A stretch of DNA of 64,000 nt from Massilia agilis (GTDB lineage: Bacteria; Pseudomonadota; Gammaproteobacteria; Burkholderiales; Burkholderiaceae_D). The position numbers and the translations under genes are program-made. The stretch spans positions 992,001 to 1,056,000 of the forward strand of contig NZ_JANUHB010000001.1 of the NCBI RefSeq assembly GCF_024756255.1, in the 5' to 3' direction. Below, piece by piece: positions 43,801-52,227 of this stretch. Every line of letters starts with the position of its first letter. Position 1 is the first letter of the stretch. The notes under the pieces were generated by a model. The model made no database searches and was not told the origin of the DNA. It was given only the letters and a program-made list of their open reading frames with translations.

Positions 43801-46158
43801 ATGAACGCACCCGTCACCACCATGCCACAAGGCGGGGACACCGACCAGCGGCTGGCCTTCCTGCGCAAGCTGCAGGCGGTCACCACGCGCATCCACGCCA
43901 CCGGCAACCTGGACGAGATCATGCTCGACCTGGGCCGCGACTTCTGCGACCTGTTCAGCTGCGACAGGTTCACCCTGTACGCGGTCACGCCCGAACGCGA
44001 CCACATCGTCTCCAAGGTCAAGACCGGCCTGTCGTCGTTCCGCGACCTGCGCCTGCCGATTTCGAGCAGCTCGATCGCCGGCTGGGTCGCGCAGTCGCGC
44101 CAGACCATCAACATCGTGGACGTGTACGACGAGGCGGAACTGAAACGCATTTCGCCCGAACTGCAGTTCCAGCGCGGCGTGGACCAGCGCACCGGCTACC
44201 GTACGCGCGAAATGCTGGTCGCCCCGCTGGTGGCCCAGCCGTCCGGCGAGCTGCTGGGCGTGGTCCAGTTCATCAACCACCTGGGCGGCGGCCCGTTCCC
44301 GGCGGTCGCGCTGGAAGGCCTGAAGCAGCTGTGCGATACGCTGTCGGTGGCGCTGAACCAGCGCATGAAGCCGCAGCGCGTGCGCAGCAAGTACGACGCG
44401 CTGGTGCTCGAAGCGGTGCTCTCGGCCGCCGAACTGGAACAGGCCACCCGCGCCGCGCGCGACCGCGACCGGGACATCGAAGAGGTGCTGGTCGAGGACT
44501 ACCACGTCAAGCTCTCGGCGATCGGCCAGTCGCTGTCCAAGTTCTTCATGGTGCCCTACGAGCCGTTCCGGCCCGACCGGGTCAAGCCGGTGGACCTGCT
44601 GCGCAACCTGAAGGCGCAATACGTCGAAGAGAACCAGTGGCTGCCGCTGGAGGATGGCAAGGACGGGCTGGTGGTCATGGCGCTGGACCCCGAGCGGGTG
44701 GGCGCGAGCCGCATCGTCAGCCAGATCTTCCCGAAATCGAAGATCGTGTTCCGCGTGACCACGCGCGCCGAATTCGACCAGACCGTGGGCCAGTTCTTCG
44801 GCGTCGGCGCGGGCGACGGCGGCTCGGTGAGCGAGCTGCTGTCGGGCCTGGAGGACGACGACGAAGGCGGCGACGCCCCGGCCGAGGTGTCGGAAGCAGT
44901 CGAGAACGAGCTGGTCAAGCTGCTCAACAAGGTCATCATGGACGCCTACCGCCAGGGCGTATCGGACATCCACATCGAGCCGCTGCCCGGCAAGGGCAAG
45001 ACCGGCATCCGCTTTCGCAAGGATGGTTCGCTGGTGCCCTACATCGAGATCCCGGCCAGCTACCGCAACGCGCTGGTCGCGCGCATCAAGATCATGTGTG
45101 ACCTCGACATCTCGGAGCGCCGCAAGCCCCAGGACGGCAAGATCAAGTTCAAGAAGTACGGCCCGCTCGACATCGAGCTGCGGGTGGCGACCATTCCGTC
45201 GGCCGGCGGCGTCGAGGACGTGGTGATGCGTATCCTGGCGGCCGGCGAGCCGATCCCGTTAGAAAAGCTGGGCGTGCTGCCGTATAACCTGGAGCGGCTG
45301 AAGGCGACCATCGAAAAGCCCTACGGCCTTTTCTTCGTCTGCGGGCCCACCGGCTCGGGCAAGACCACGACGCTGCACTCGATCCTGAATTACCTGAACA
45401 CGCCCGAGACCAAGATCTGGACCGCGGAAGATCCGGTCGAGATCACGCAAAAGGGCCTGCGCCAGGTGCAGGTCAACCGCAAGGCGGGGCTCGATTTCGC
45501 CAGCGTGATGCGCGCCTTCCTGCGTGCCGACCCGGACATCATCATGGTCGGCGAGATGCGCGACAAGGAGACCGTCAGCACCGGCATCGAGGCGTCGCTC
45601 ACCGGCCACCTGGTGTTCGCGACCCTGCACACCAACAGCGCACCCGAGTCGATCATGCGCCTGCTGGACATGGGCATGGACCCGTTCAACTTTGCCGATG
45701 CGCTCTTGGGCATCCTGGCGCAGCGCCTGGCCAAGCGCCTGTGCGGCAGCTGCAAGCAGGCCTACCACCCGAACGAAGAAGAGGTGAACCTGCTGCTGGC
45801 CGAGTTTTGCGAAGAGCTCAAGGCCACCGAGGCATTCAAGACCGACCCGCAGGCCGCGCGCGCGCAGGTGCTGGCGGGATGGAAGGAACGCTACGCCGAC
45901 GGCGAGGGCAAGTTCACCCTGTACCGCGCGGTAGGCTGCCCGGAGTGCAACAAGGGCTACAGGGGCCGCATCGGCCTGCACGAACTGATGATCGGCACCG
46001 AGCGCGTCAAGAAGCTGCTGGTCGAGCACAGCCGCGTGGCCGCCCTGCTCGCCGCCGCACTGGAAGACGGCATGCTGACACTGAAGATGGACGGCATCGA
46101 GAAGGTGCTGGGCGGGTTCACCGACATCAAGATGGTGAGGCAGGTCTGCATCAAGTAG
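43801..46158 (+). CDS. GAF-domain GspE/PilB-type secretion ATPase, orphan
   Basis: 785 aa. A GAF domain (about 25-170) is followed by a GspE N-terminal-like region (about 215-330), a flexible acidic linker (LEDDDEGGDAPAE) and the AAA ATPase. Walker A GPTGSGKTTT is near 515; the Asp box and Walker B are in RADPDIIMVGEMRD near 577; the His box is FATLHTNSAPESIMR. A zinc-type four-cysteine element is formed by LCGSCKQAY and GCPECNKGYRG. Such ATPases drive type II secretion or type IV pilus assembly, but no other genes of those machines are nearby. GAF domains are not part of the usual GspE or PilB. Co-translation with the MBL gene suggests control by a small ligand. Confidence 0.9.
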   Translation: MNAPVTTMPQGGDTDQRLAFLRKLQAVTTRIHATGNLDEIMLDLGRDFCDLFSCDRFTLYAVTPERDHIVSKVKTGLSSFRDLRLPISSSSIAGWVAQSRQTINIVDVYDEAELKRISPELQFQRGVDQRTGYRTREMLVAPLVAQPSGELLGVVQFINHLGGGPFPAVALEGLKQLCDTLSVALNQRMKPQRVRSKYDALVLEAVLSAAELEQATRAARDRDRDIEEVLVEDYHVKLSAIGQSLSKFFMVPYEPFRPDRVKPVDLLRNLKAQYVEENQWLPLEDGKDGLVVMALDPERVGASRIVSQIFPKSKIVFRVTTRAEFDQTVGQFFGVGAGDGGSVSELLSGLEDDDEGGDAPAEVSEAVENELVKLLNKVIMDAYRQGVSDIHIEPLPGKGKTGIRFRKDGSLVPYIEIPASYRNALVARIKIMCDLDISERRKPQDGKIKFKKYGPLDIELRVATIPSAGGVEDVVMRILAAGEPIPLEKLGVLPYNLERLKATIEKPYGLFFVCGPTGSGKTTTLHSILNYLNTPETKIWTAEDPVEITQKGLRQVQVNRKAGLDFASVMRAFLRADPDIIMVGEMRDKETVSTGIEASLTGHLVFATLHTNSAPESIMRLLDMGMDPFNFADALLGILAQRLAKRLCGSCKQAYHPNEEEVNLLLAEFCEELKATEAFKTDPQAARAQVLAGWKERYADGEGKFTLYRAVGCPECNKGYRGRIGLHELMIGTERVKKLLVEHSRVAALLAAALEDGMLTLKMDGIEKVLGGFTDIKMVRQVCIK

Positions 46159-46193
46159 TGCTGACAGCGGAGCGTAGCCGCTAACCATAAAAC

Positions 46194-46300
46194 CGTCGTC
46201 CCGGCGCAGGCCGGGACCCATAGACCGCCAGCGCCGTCGAAACATCGAAGGCCGCAGGCCGGTTGGCTCAGCATGGGTCCCCGCCTCCGCGGGGACGACG
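46194..46300. repeat. REP-like paired palindrome, copy 5
   Basis: CGTCGTCCCGGCGCAGG and CGCGGGGACGACG face each other across a spacer of about 50 nt. It follows the GspE-like gene and precedes a bidirectional terminator. Confidence 0.85.
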
Positions 46301-46316
46301 TTCGAGCGGTAACAAT

Positions 46317-46347
46317 GAAAAAAGCCGGGCATGCCCGGCTTTTTTTG
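46317..46347. terminator. Bidirectional terminator between gspE-like gene and pit
   Basis: A GC-rich stem (AGCCGGGC/GCCCGGCT, centre AT) is flanked by A6 on the left and T7 on the right, so it should stop transcription from both sides. Confidence 0.9.
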
Positions 46348-46365
46348 CATGCGTTCGCGCTGCGC

Positions 46366-47376
46366 TTACAGCACGTGCTTCCCGACCCACCACGCAATCG
46401 CCGCCATGAACGCCGACGCCGGAATGGTGAAGACCCACGCCCACACGATGGTGCCCGCCACGCCCCAGCGCACGGCCGATGCGCGCTGCGCCGAGCCGAC
46501 GCCGACGATCGCGCCGGTGATGGTGTGGGTGGTGGAAACCGGTGCGCCCATCGCGGTGGCGATGAACAGCGTGGCCGCGCCACCCGCCTCGGCGCAGAAG
46601 CCGCCGACGGGTTTGAGCTTGGTGATCTTCTGGCCCATGGTCTTGACGATGCGCCAGCCGCCGAACAGGGTGCCAAGGCTCATCGCCGTGTAGCACGAGA
46701 CCACGACCCAGATCGGCGGCGCCGACGCCGTCTGCGCGGTGATGCCGGCCGCGATCAGCAGCATCCAGATGATGCCGATGGTCTTTTGCGCATCGTTGCC
46801 GCCGTGGCCCAGGCTGTAGGCCGCGGCCGAGAACAGCTGCAGGCGGCGGAACCAGGTATCGACCTTGCGCGGCGGGGTTTTGACGAACACCCACGACACG
46901 ATCAGCATCACGATCGAGCCGAGCACGAAGCCCATCAGCGGCGAGATCACGATGAATTCGACAGTCTTGAGCAGGCCGTCGCCCTTGAGCGCGCCGGTGC
47001 CGCTCTTGGCCACGGCCGCGCCCACCAGGCCGCCGATCAGCGCGTGCGACGACGACGACGGGATGCCGTAGTACCAGGTGATGACGTTCCAGATGATCGC
47101 CCCGACCAGCGCCCCGAACACGACGTAATGGTCCACGATGTTGGGATCGACCGTGCCCTTGCCCACCGTGGCCGCCACGTGCAGGCCGACGGTGAAGATC
47201 GCGACAAAGTTGAACAGCGCCGACATCGCCACCGCCGTCTGCGGCTTGAGCACGCCCGTGGACACCACCGTCGCGATCGCGTTGGCGGCGTCGTGGAAGC
47301 CGTTCATGAAGTCGAAAATAAGCGCAAGGCCGACCAGTAGCATGAGCACGTAAATGCTCAGTTGGATGGTGTGCAT
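46366..47376 (-). CDS. pit: PiT family inorganic phosphate transporter
   Basis: 336 aa with about ten membrane helices. Signature stretches are LALIFDFMNGFHDAANAIATVVSTG near the start and FSAAAYSLGHGGNDAQKTIGI and GAPVSTTHTITGAIVGVG in the second half, the two PiT repeats. It takes up phosphate (or metal-phosphate) with protons at low affinity. It starts 12 nt after the DUF47 gene, its usual partner. Confidence 0.93.
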   Translation of the reverse strand: MHTIQLSIYVLMLLVGLALIFDFMNGFHDAANAIATVVSTGVLKPQTAVAMSALFNFVAIFTVGLHVAATVGKGTVDPNIVDHYVVFGALVGAIIWNVITWYYGIPSSSSHALIGGLVGAAVAKSGTGALKGDGLLKTVEFIVISPLMGFVLGSIVMLIVSWVFVKTPPRKVDTWFRRLQLFSAAAYSLGHGGNDAQKTIGIIWMLLIAAGITAQTASAPPIWVVVSCYTAMSLGTLFGGWRIVKTMGQKITKLKPVGGFCAEAGGAATLFIATAMGAPVSTTHTITGAIVGVGSAQRASAVRWGVAGTIVWAWVFTIPASAFMAAIAWWVGKHVL

Positions 47377-47388
47377 AGGTCCTTCCGC

Positions 47389-48015
47389 TTACGCGTTTTC
47401 GACGATGATGCCTTCGATGATGTTGGCAACATCCTCGCAGCGGTCGGTCACGGTTTCCAGGATCTCGTAGATCGCCTTCATCTTGATCAGATTGCGCACG
47501 TCCGGCTCGTCGCGGAACAGCTTGGACATGGCCGCGCGCATCACGTGGTCGGCGTCCGACTCCAGGCGGTCGATCTCTTCGCAGATGGCCACGATGCGCG
47601 AGGCGTTGTCCATGTTGTGCAGCATGCCCACGGCCGACTGCACCTTCTCGCAGCAGGCCAGGCACAGCTCGGCCAGGCGCTTGGCTTCCGGCGTCACGGC
47701 CTGCAGGTCGTACAGCGAAATGGTCTGCGCCGCGTCCTCCATCATGTCCAGGATGTCGTCCATGCGCGTGATCAGCTTGTGGATGTCGTCGCGGTCGATC
47801 GGCGTGATGAAGGTCTTGTGCAGCAGCTCGACGGTGGCGTAGGTGATCTTGTCCGCCTGCTTCTCAACGCTCTCCACCGCGTGGGTGCGGTTTTCCAGGT
47901 CGTCGAAGTTGGTCATCAGGCCGACCATCTCCTGCGCACCCTTCACGCACAATGCCGCGTGCTGGTTGAACAGGTCAAAGAACTTGCCCTCGGTGGGCAT
48001 CAGGCGTCCAAACAT
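47389..48015 (-). CDS. DUF47 (PhoU-like) Pit accessory protein
   Basis: 208 aa, mostly helical. FFDLFNQHAALCVKGAQEMVGLM, KQADKITYATVELLHKTFITPIDRDDIHKLITRMDDILD and VEDIANIIEGIIVENA-like end are typical of the DUF47/PhoU-like proteins paired with Pit. It resembles PhoU in fold and probably controls phosphate flux through the transporter encoded next. It lies 73 nt after the dnaB stop on the same strand. Confidence 0.9.
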   Translation of the reverse strand: MFGRLMPTEGKFFDLFNQHAALCVKGAQEMVGLMTNFDDLENRTHAVESVEKQADKITYATVELLHKTFITPIDRDDIHKLITRMDDILDMMEDAAQTISLYDLQAVTPEAKRLAELCLACCEKVQSAVGMLHNMDNASRIVAICEEIDRLESDADHVMRAAMSKLFRDEPDVRNLIKMKAIYEILETVTDRCEDVANIIEGIIVENA

Positions 48016-48088
48016 CTTTTATTCTCCGTTTGTAAAACTCTCTTGGGCCAGCGAACCCCCGAGGCGTTCCCGAAGGTCAGCTTGCGAC

Positions 48089-49477
48089 TTAGTCGCCTTG
48101 GTAGATGGCGAGGTTGCCGCTGTAGTTGCCGAACTTGGTGTACATGCCCATCCATGTCAGGCGCACCGCACCAATCGGGCCGTTACGTTGTTTGCCGATG
48201 ATGATCTCGGCCGTTCCCTTATCGGGCGAGTCCGGGTTGTAAACCTCGTCACGATACAGGAAGATGATCACGTCCGCGTCCTGTTCGATAGCGCCCGATT
48301 CGCGCAGGTCGGACATGACGGGTCGTTTGTTGGGGCGTTGTTCCAGCGAGCGGTTCAGCTGCGACAGCGCGATCACCGGGCAGCCCAGCTCCTTGGCCAG
48401 GCCCTTCAGGCTACGCGAGATCTCCGAGATCTCCGACGCACGGTTGTCGCCCGGCTTGGAACCCTGCATCAGCTGCAGGTAGTCGACGATGATCAGGCCC
48501 AGCTTGCCGCACTGGCGCGCCAGGCGGCGCGCGCGGGCGCGCATTTCGATCGGGTTCAGCGCCGGCGTCTCGTCGATGAAGATCTGGCAGTCGTTCATCT
48601 TCTGGATGGCGTGCGTCAGGCGCGGCCAGTCCTCGTCGATCAGCTTGCCGGTTCGCAGGCGGTGCTGGTCGAGCTGGCCGATCGAGCCGAGCATACGCAT
48701 GGCCAGCTGGGCGCCGCCCATCTCCATCGAGAAGATCGCCACCGGCAGGCCGGCTTCGACCGCGACGTTCTCGCCGATGTTCACCGAGAACGCGGTCTTG
48801 CCCATCGACGGACGCCCGGCCACGATCACCAGGTCGCCCGGCTGCAGGCCGGAGGTCATGCGGTCCAGGTCGATGAAGCCGGTCGGCACGCCGGTGATCT
48901 CGCCCTGGTTCTCGCGCGAGTACAGCTCGTCGATGCGCTCGACCACCTGGGTGAGCAGCGGCTGCACCGGCAGCCAGCCCTGGGCCCCGCGCGCGCCCTG
49001 CTCGGCGATCGCGAAGATGCGCGATTCGGCTTCGTCCAGGATCTGCTTGACCTCGGCGCCTTGCGGGTTGAAGGCCTTGGCCGAGACCTCGTCGGCCACG
49101 GTGATCAGCTGGCGCAGCACGCCGCGGTCGCGCACGATCTCGGCATAGCGGCGGATGTTGGCGGCGGACGGCGTGTTCTGCGCCATCGCGTTCAGGTACT
49201 GCAGGCCGCCGACTTCCTCGGCCTTGCCCAGCTGCACCAGCGCTTCGTACACGGTGATCACGTCGGCCGGCTTGCCCGAGTTGATCAGGCGAACCATCTG
49301 CTCGAAGATGATACGGTGGTCGTAGCGGTAGAAGTCTTCCGCATGCATGAAGTCGGCGATGCGGTCCCAGGCAGCGTTATCGCGCAGCAAACCGCCGATG
49401 ACGGACTGCTCTGCTTCGATGGAGTGCGGCGGGACGCGCAGCGCTTCGATTTGCGGATCAGATGCGGGGGCGTTCAT
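48089..49477 (-). CDS. dnaB: Replicative DNA helicase
   Basis: 462 aa, the usual DnaB length. It unwinds DNA 5' to 3' at the replication fork as a hexamer. The N-terminal domain begins VPPHSIEAEQSVIGGLL. The RecA-like motor has Walker A GRPSMGKTAF (near 220), EITGVPTGFIDLD before it, and LGLIIVDYLQLM and VIALSQLNRSLEQR after it. The ATG at 49477 is chosen because an in-frame extension upstream is A+T-rich and lies beyond the conserved start. No intein is present. Downstream of the ribosomal protein operon, as in many proteobacteria. Confidence 0.95.
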   Translation of the reverse strand: MNAPASDPQIEALRVPPHSIEAEQSVIGGLLRDNAAWDRIADFMHAEDFYRYDHRIIFEQMVRLINSGKPADVITVYEALVQLGKAEEVGGLQYLNAMAQNTPSAANIRRYAEIVRDRGVLRQLITVADEVSAKAFNPQGAEVKQILDEAESRIFAIAEQGARGAQGWLPVQPLLTQVVERIDELYSRENQGEITGVPTGFIDLDRMTSGLQPGDLVIVAGRPSMGKTAFSVNIGENVAVEAGLPVAIFSMEMGGAQLAMRMLGSIGQLDQHRLRTGKLIDEDWPRLTHAIQKMNDCQIFIDETPALNPIEMRARARRLARQCGKLGLIIVDYLQLMQGSKPGDNRASEISEISRSLKGLAKELGCPVIALSQLNRSLEQRPNKRPVMSDLRESGAIEQDADVIIFLYRDEVYNPDSPDKGTAEIIIGKQRNGPIGAVRLTWMGMYTKFGNYSGNLAIYQGD

Positions 49478-49545
49478 ATGGGCGGCATTATACCTGCTCC
49501 GGATGGCAGGCTGAACGCGGGAGATAGTTTTTTTTGGCAATAAAA

Positions 49546-49603
49546 ACGACGTAAAAAACAACAAAGCCGCGGCATTTTGCGGCTTTGTTGTTTTTTACGT
49601 CGT
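49546..49603. terminator. Perfect 25-bp inverted repeat between rplI and dnaB
   Basis: 49546-49570 is the exact reverse complement of 49579-49603, with an 8-nt loop (GGCATTTT). The inner part is a GC-rich stem (AAAGCCGC/GCGGCTTT) bordered by A- and T-rich arms, so it can work as a terminator in both directions. The arms continue into the CGTCGT of the adjoining single REP hairpin, which suggests that one grew from the other. Confidence 0.85.
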
Positions 49604-49625
49604 CCCCGCCTGCGCGGGGACGACG
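49598..49625. repeat. Single REP-like hairpin
   Basis: CGTCGTCCCCGCC-TGCGCGGGGACGACG: one palindromic unit of the REP family without the usual facing partner. It shares its first six bases with the right arm of the neighbouring 25-bp inverted repeat. Confidence 0.8.
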
Positions 49626-49646
49626 TGCGTGAGCTGCGAGCCGAAA

Positions 49647-49677
49647 AAACAAAAAGCCGGGACGAACCCGGCTTTTT
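49647..49677. terminator. Terminator of the rpsF-rplI operon
   Basis: AAAAAGCCGGG and CCCGGCTTTTT pair around the loop ACGAA about 25 nt after the rplI stop. On the minus strand a run of T follows the stem, as needed for the operon; the structure is symmetrical and so probably works in both directions. Confidence 0.9.
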
Positions 49678-49698
49678 GCTTGATGCGTAACGCTCAGC

Positions 49699-50151
49699 TT
49701 AGGCAGCTTCGCCAACGACGGAGATGGTGATCTCGACCACGACGTCGGTGTGCAGTGCCACGGCAACCGGGTGCTCGCCGGTCGTCTTCAGCGGGCCGGT
49801 CGGCATGCGGATCGCAGCCTTCTCGACCGGGAAGCCTTGCTTGGTCAGGGCTTCAGCGATGTCGAAGTTGGTCACGGAGCCGAACAGGCGGCCGTCCACG
49901 CCAGCTTTCTGGGCGATGGTGACGGTCATGCCGGTCAGCTTGTCGCCTTGTGCCTGGGCAGCAGCCAGCTTTTCAGCGGCAGCTTTTTCCAGCTCGGCGC
50001 GGCGTGCTTCGAACTCGGCCACAGCGGACTCGGTCGCGCGGCGGGCCATCTTTTGCGGGATCAAGAAGTTACGTGCATAACCGTCCTTGACCTTGACCAC
50101 GTCGCCCAGGTTGCCGACGTTAACAACTTTTTCCAACAGAATGACTTGCAT
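49699..50151 (-). CDS. rplI: 50S ribosomal protein L9
   Basis: 150 aa. [32 protein letters not shown] is the L9 signature. The N-terminal 23S rRNA-binding domain is joined by a long helix ([21 protein letters not shown]) to the C-terminal domain. Last gene of the rpsF-priB-rpsR-rplI operon. Confidence 0.97.
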   Translation of the reverse strand: MQVILLEKVVNVGNLGDVVKVKDGYARNFLIPQKMARRATESAVAEFEARRAELEKAAAEKLAAAQAQGDKLTGMTVTIAQKAGVDGRLFGSVTNFDIAEALTKQGFPVEKAAIRMPTGPLKTTGEHPVAVALHTDVVVEITISVVGEAA

Positions 50152-50185
50152 ATTTTTCTCCAGGATTATCTAGTCGACGACCGTA

Positions 50186-50476
50186 TCAAGCGTGGTGCAG
50201 GTCGGTGTACGGCAGCAGGGCCAGGTAACGGGCGCGCTTGATGGCGGTGTCCACTTGACGCTGGTAGTGCGCCTTGGTACCGGTCAGGCGTGCCGGCATG
50301 ATCTTGCCGTTTTCCTGGATGAAGTCCTTCAGGGTGTCGACGTCCTTGTAATCCACTTGCTCAACGCCAGCGGCGGTGAAGCGGCAGAATTTCTTGCGCT
50401 TGAACAGCGGGTTCTGCTGTTTGCGCTTCAGTTTTTCTTTAGCTTTGTTTTTGTCGAACTTTTTACCGAATGCCAT
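50186..50476 (-). CDS. rpsR: 30S ribosomal protein S18
   Basis: 96 aa, with a basic N-terminal extension of about 20 residues ([20 protein letters not shown]) compared with E. coli S18. The conserved part is [45 protein letters not shown]. It binds 16S rRNA next to S6, encoded in the same operon. Confidence 0.97.
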   Translation of the reverse strand: MAFGKKFDKNKAKEKLKRKQQNPLFKRKKFCRFTAAGVEQVDYKDVDTLKDFIQENGKIMPARLTGTKAHYQRQVDTAIKRARYLALLPYTDLHHA

Positions 50477-50508
50477 TTCGAGGCTCCTGTATCTAAAATG
50501 TGCCGGCC

Positions 50509-50802
50509 TTAGGCCGCTGCACTGAAATCAATGATGTGAAACACCAGGGCTTTGCTGTTGCGGTTCTTCCTGGCCAAAAATCCCGTGAACTGCAGGGCTG
50601 CTCCCAATTCCGCCCGGCTGAACCGGCCCGAAATCTCGCCCGCGGCAAGCGCGGTGATCTCGAACTCGACCAGCCTCGTTCCTCCTGCTTCCACCTGCTG
50701 CGAACTGTGCGCCAGGGTGGCTGACACAATCGGCACGCCGGCCGGGGAGTAGCGCAGTATGTCGCGCTCGAGGATGGTGCCGGTGAACTGGAACTGGTTC
50801 AA
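50509..50802 (-). CDS. priB: Primosomal replication protein N (PriB)
   Basis: 97 aa OB-fold protein that binds single-stranded DNA and helps PriA restart stalled forks. [24 protein letters not shown] and the [19 protein letters not shown] end are typical. The start is a TTG at 50802; no ATG precedes the conserved residues, and the rpsF stop lies only 23 nt upstream. The low-efficiency start may keep its level below that of the ribosomal proteins around it. Confidence 0.93.
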   Translation of the reverse strand: MNQFQFTGTILERDILRYSPAGVPIVSATLAHSSQQVEAGGTRLVEFEITALAAGEISGRFSRAELGAALQFTGFLARKNRNSKALVFHIIDFSAAA

Positions 50803-50825
50803 AGCCCGTTCACGAATCCTTTGGC

Positions 50826-51209
50826 TTAGGCCGCGGCGGCCGGAGCAGCGGCAGCTTGCTCGCGGTGGCTCTTGGCTGCGTCTTCGCGCTGCACCGATTT
50901 CATCATCGGCGACGGAGTGGTTTCAGCCTTCTTCATCTTAACGGTCAGGTGACGCAGCACGGCATCATTGAATTTGAATGCGGTTTCCAGCTCGACCAGG
51001 GTCTCGTTGTCGCATTCGATGTTCATGCAGATGTAGTGCGCTTTCGGCAGCTTCTGGATCGGGTAAGCCATCTGGCGACGGCCCCAGTCTTCGACGCGAT
51101 GGATGTTACCGCCACGCGAGGACACGGTGGCCTTGTAACGCTCGATCATCGCCGGGACTTGCTCGCTCTGGTCCGGGTGGACGATAAAAACGATTTCATA
51201 ATGACGCAT
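50826..51209 (-). CDS. rpsF: 30S ribosomal protein S6
   Basis: 127 aa from the ATG at 51209, preceded by AAGGAG at a good distance. [25 protein letters not shown] and the [22 protein letters not shown] stretch are diagnostic. It ends in an Ala-rich tail ([12 protein letters not shown]). First gene of the rpsF-priB-rpsR-rplI operon; the promoter must lie in the region between it and lexA. Confidence 0.97.
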   Translation of the reverse strand: MRHYEIVFIVHPDQSEQVPAMIERYKATVSSRGGNIHRVEDWGRRQMAYPIQKLPKAHYICMNIECDNETLVELETAFKFNDAVLRHLTVKMKKAETTPSPMMKSVQREDAAKSHREQAAAAPAAAA

Positions 51210-51336
51210 GAAACACTCCTTAAGGACGTTTAAACAAATGCCCACCTCGGCGTCAAGACGAGTGTGGGAAGGGGTAAGCCCGCGATTATAACCCAAAATA
51301 GGTCGCCAAGCCAACCATTGACCACCCGCCTTCGTA

Positions 51337-51461
51337 CGTCGTCCCCGCGCAGGCGGGGCCCCATAGACCAGTTGCGTTGTCGATAATTATCACGAAGCCC
51401 AATGCATTCTGCTCAAGATTCTGCAAACCTTCCATGGGTCCCCGCCTGCGCGGGGACGACG
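51337..51461. repeat. REP-like paired palindrome, copy 6
   Basis: CGTCGTCCCCGCGCAGG and TGCGCGGGGACGACG around the longest spacer of the set, about 70 nt. It separates the two divergent promoters. Confidence 0.85.
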
Positions 51462-51551
51462 GGGGAAATGTCCGGGCCAAGGGGGAGCAGAGCCACCTCG
51501 ACAACAAAAAACACAAAAAAATCCACATTTCCCCTTGCGCTGGCCGAAATA

Positions 51552-51567
51552 CTGTATAAAAATCCAG
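51552..51567 (+). promoter_or_regulatory. LexA box of lexA
   Basis: CTGTATAAAAATCCAG fits the CTG-N10-CAG consensus exactly and lies 28 nt before the lexA ATG, where bound LexA would block its own promoter. A second, degenerate half-site (CTGTTTATACAAC from 51569) follows directly. Confidence 0.85.
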
Positions 51568-51595
51568 TCTGTTTATACAACCCGGCCGCACACCC

Positions 51596-52225
51596 ATGCT
51601 CAAGCTCACCGCAAGGCAAGAACAGATCCTCAACCTCATCCGCGAGGCGATCGAGAACACCGGCTTTCCCCCGACCCGCGCCGAGATCGCGGCCGAGCTG
51701 GGCTTCAAGTCGGCCAACGCGGCCGAGGAACACCTGCAGGCGCTGGCGCGCAAGGGCGCCATCGAAATCTCGCCCGGCACCTCGCGCGGCATTCGCCTGG
51801 TCGGCACGCCCGAGCCGGCGCCGGTGCACCCGCAAGTGATGATGATGTCGCTGCCTCTGGTGGGCCGCGTGGCCGCCGGCTCGCCGATCCTGGCGCAGGA
51901 ACATGTCGAGACCACCTACAGCGTGGACCCGGCCATGTTCTCGGCCAAGCCCGACTTCTTGCTGAAGGTGCGCGGCTGGTCGATGCGCGACGCCGGCATC
52001 AACGACGGCGACCTGCTTGCGGTGAAAAAGGTGGACACGGCCAAGAACGGCCAGATCGTGGTCGCGCGCCTGGGTGACGACGTCACCGTCAAGCGCTACC
52101 GCCGCACCGGCGAGCTGATCGAGCTTCTGCCCGAGAACCCGGACTTCAAGATCATCAAGGTCACGCCCGAAGACGGCTTTGCGCTCGAGGGCCTGGCCGT
52201 TGGCCTGATGCGCACCTGGAACTGA
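51596..52225 (+). CDS. lexA: SOS repressor LexA
   Basis: 209 aa. The N-terminal winged helix (1-70) has [24 protein letters not shown], the DNA-reading helix. Self-cleavage occurs at the Ala-Gly of GRVAAGSP (near 92); the catalytic Ser is in [11 protein letters not shown] and the Lys in [10 protein letters not shown]. RecA filaments on single-stranded DNA trigger cleavage and open the SOS response. Autoregulation is supported by the LexA box upstream. The GST-like gene starts 2 nt after its stop. Confidence 0.96.
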   Translation: MLKLTARQEQILNLIREAIENTGFPPTRAEIAAELGFKSANAAEEHLQALARKGAIEISPGTSRGIRLVGTPEPAPVHPQVMMMSLPLVGRVAAGSPILAQEHVETTYSVDPAMFSAKPDFLLKVRGWSMRDAGINDGDLLAVKKVDTAKNGQIVVARLGDDVTVKRYRRTGELIELLPENPDFKIIKVTPEDGFALEGLAVGLMRTWN

Positions 52226-52227
52226 GC

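Larger units (their letters stand above)
51210..51595. promoter_or_regulatory. Divergent region between rpsF operon and lexA
   Basis: 386 nt without a gene. From left to right it holds the rpsF promoter and leader, a REP-like element (51337-51461), an A-rich stretch (about 51500-51530) and the lexA operator. I see no other conserved structure; the rpsF leader might bind S6-S18, but no clear hairpin was found. Confidence 0.6.

Noticed and set aside
48089..49477. Intein in dnaB
   Set aside because: dnaB is a common intein site, but the protein has normal length and uninterrupted motifs.
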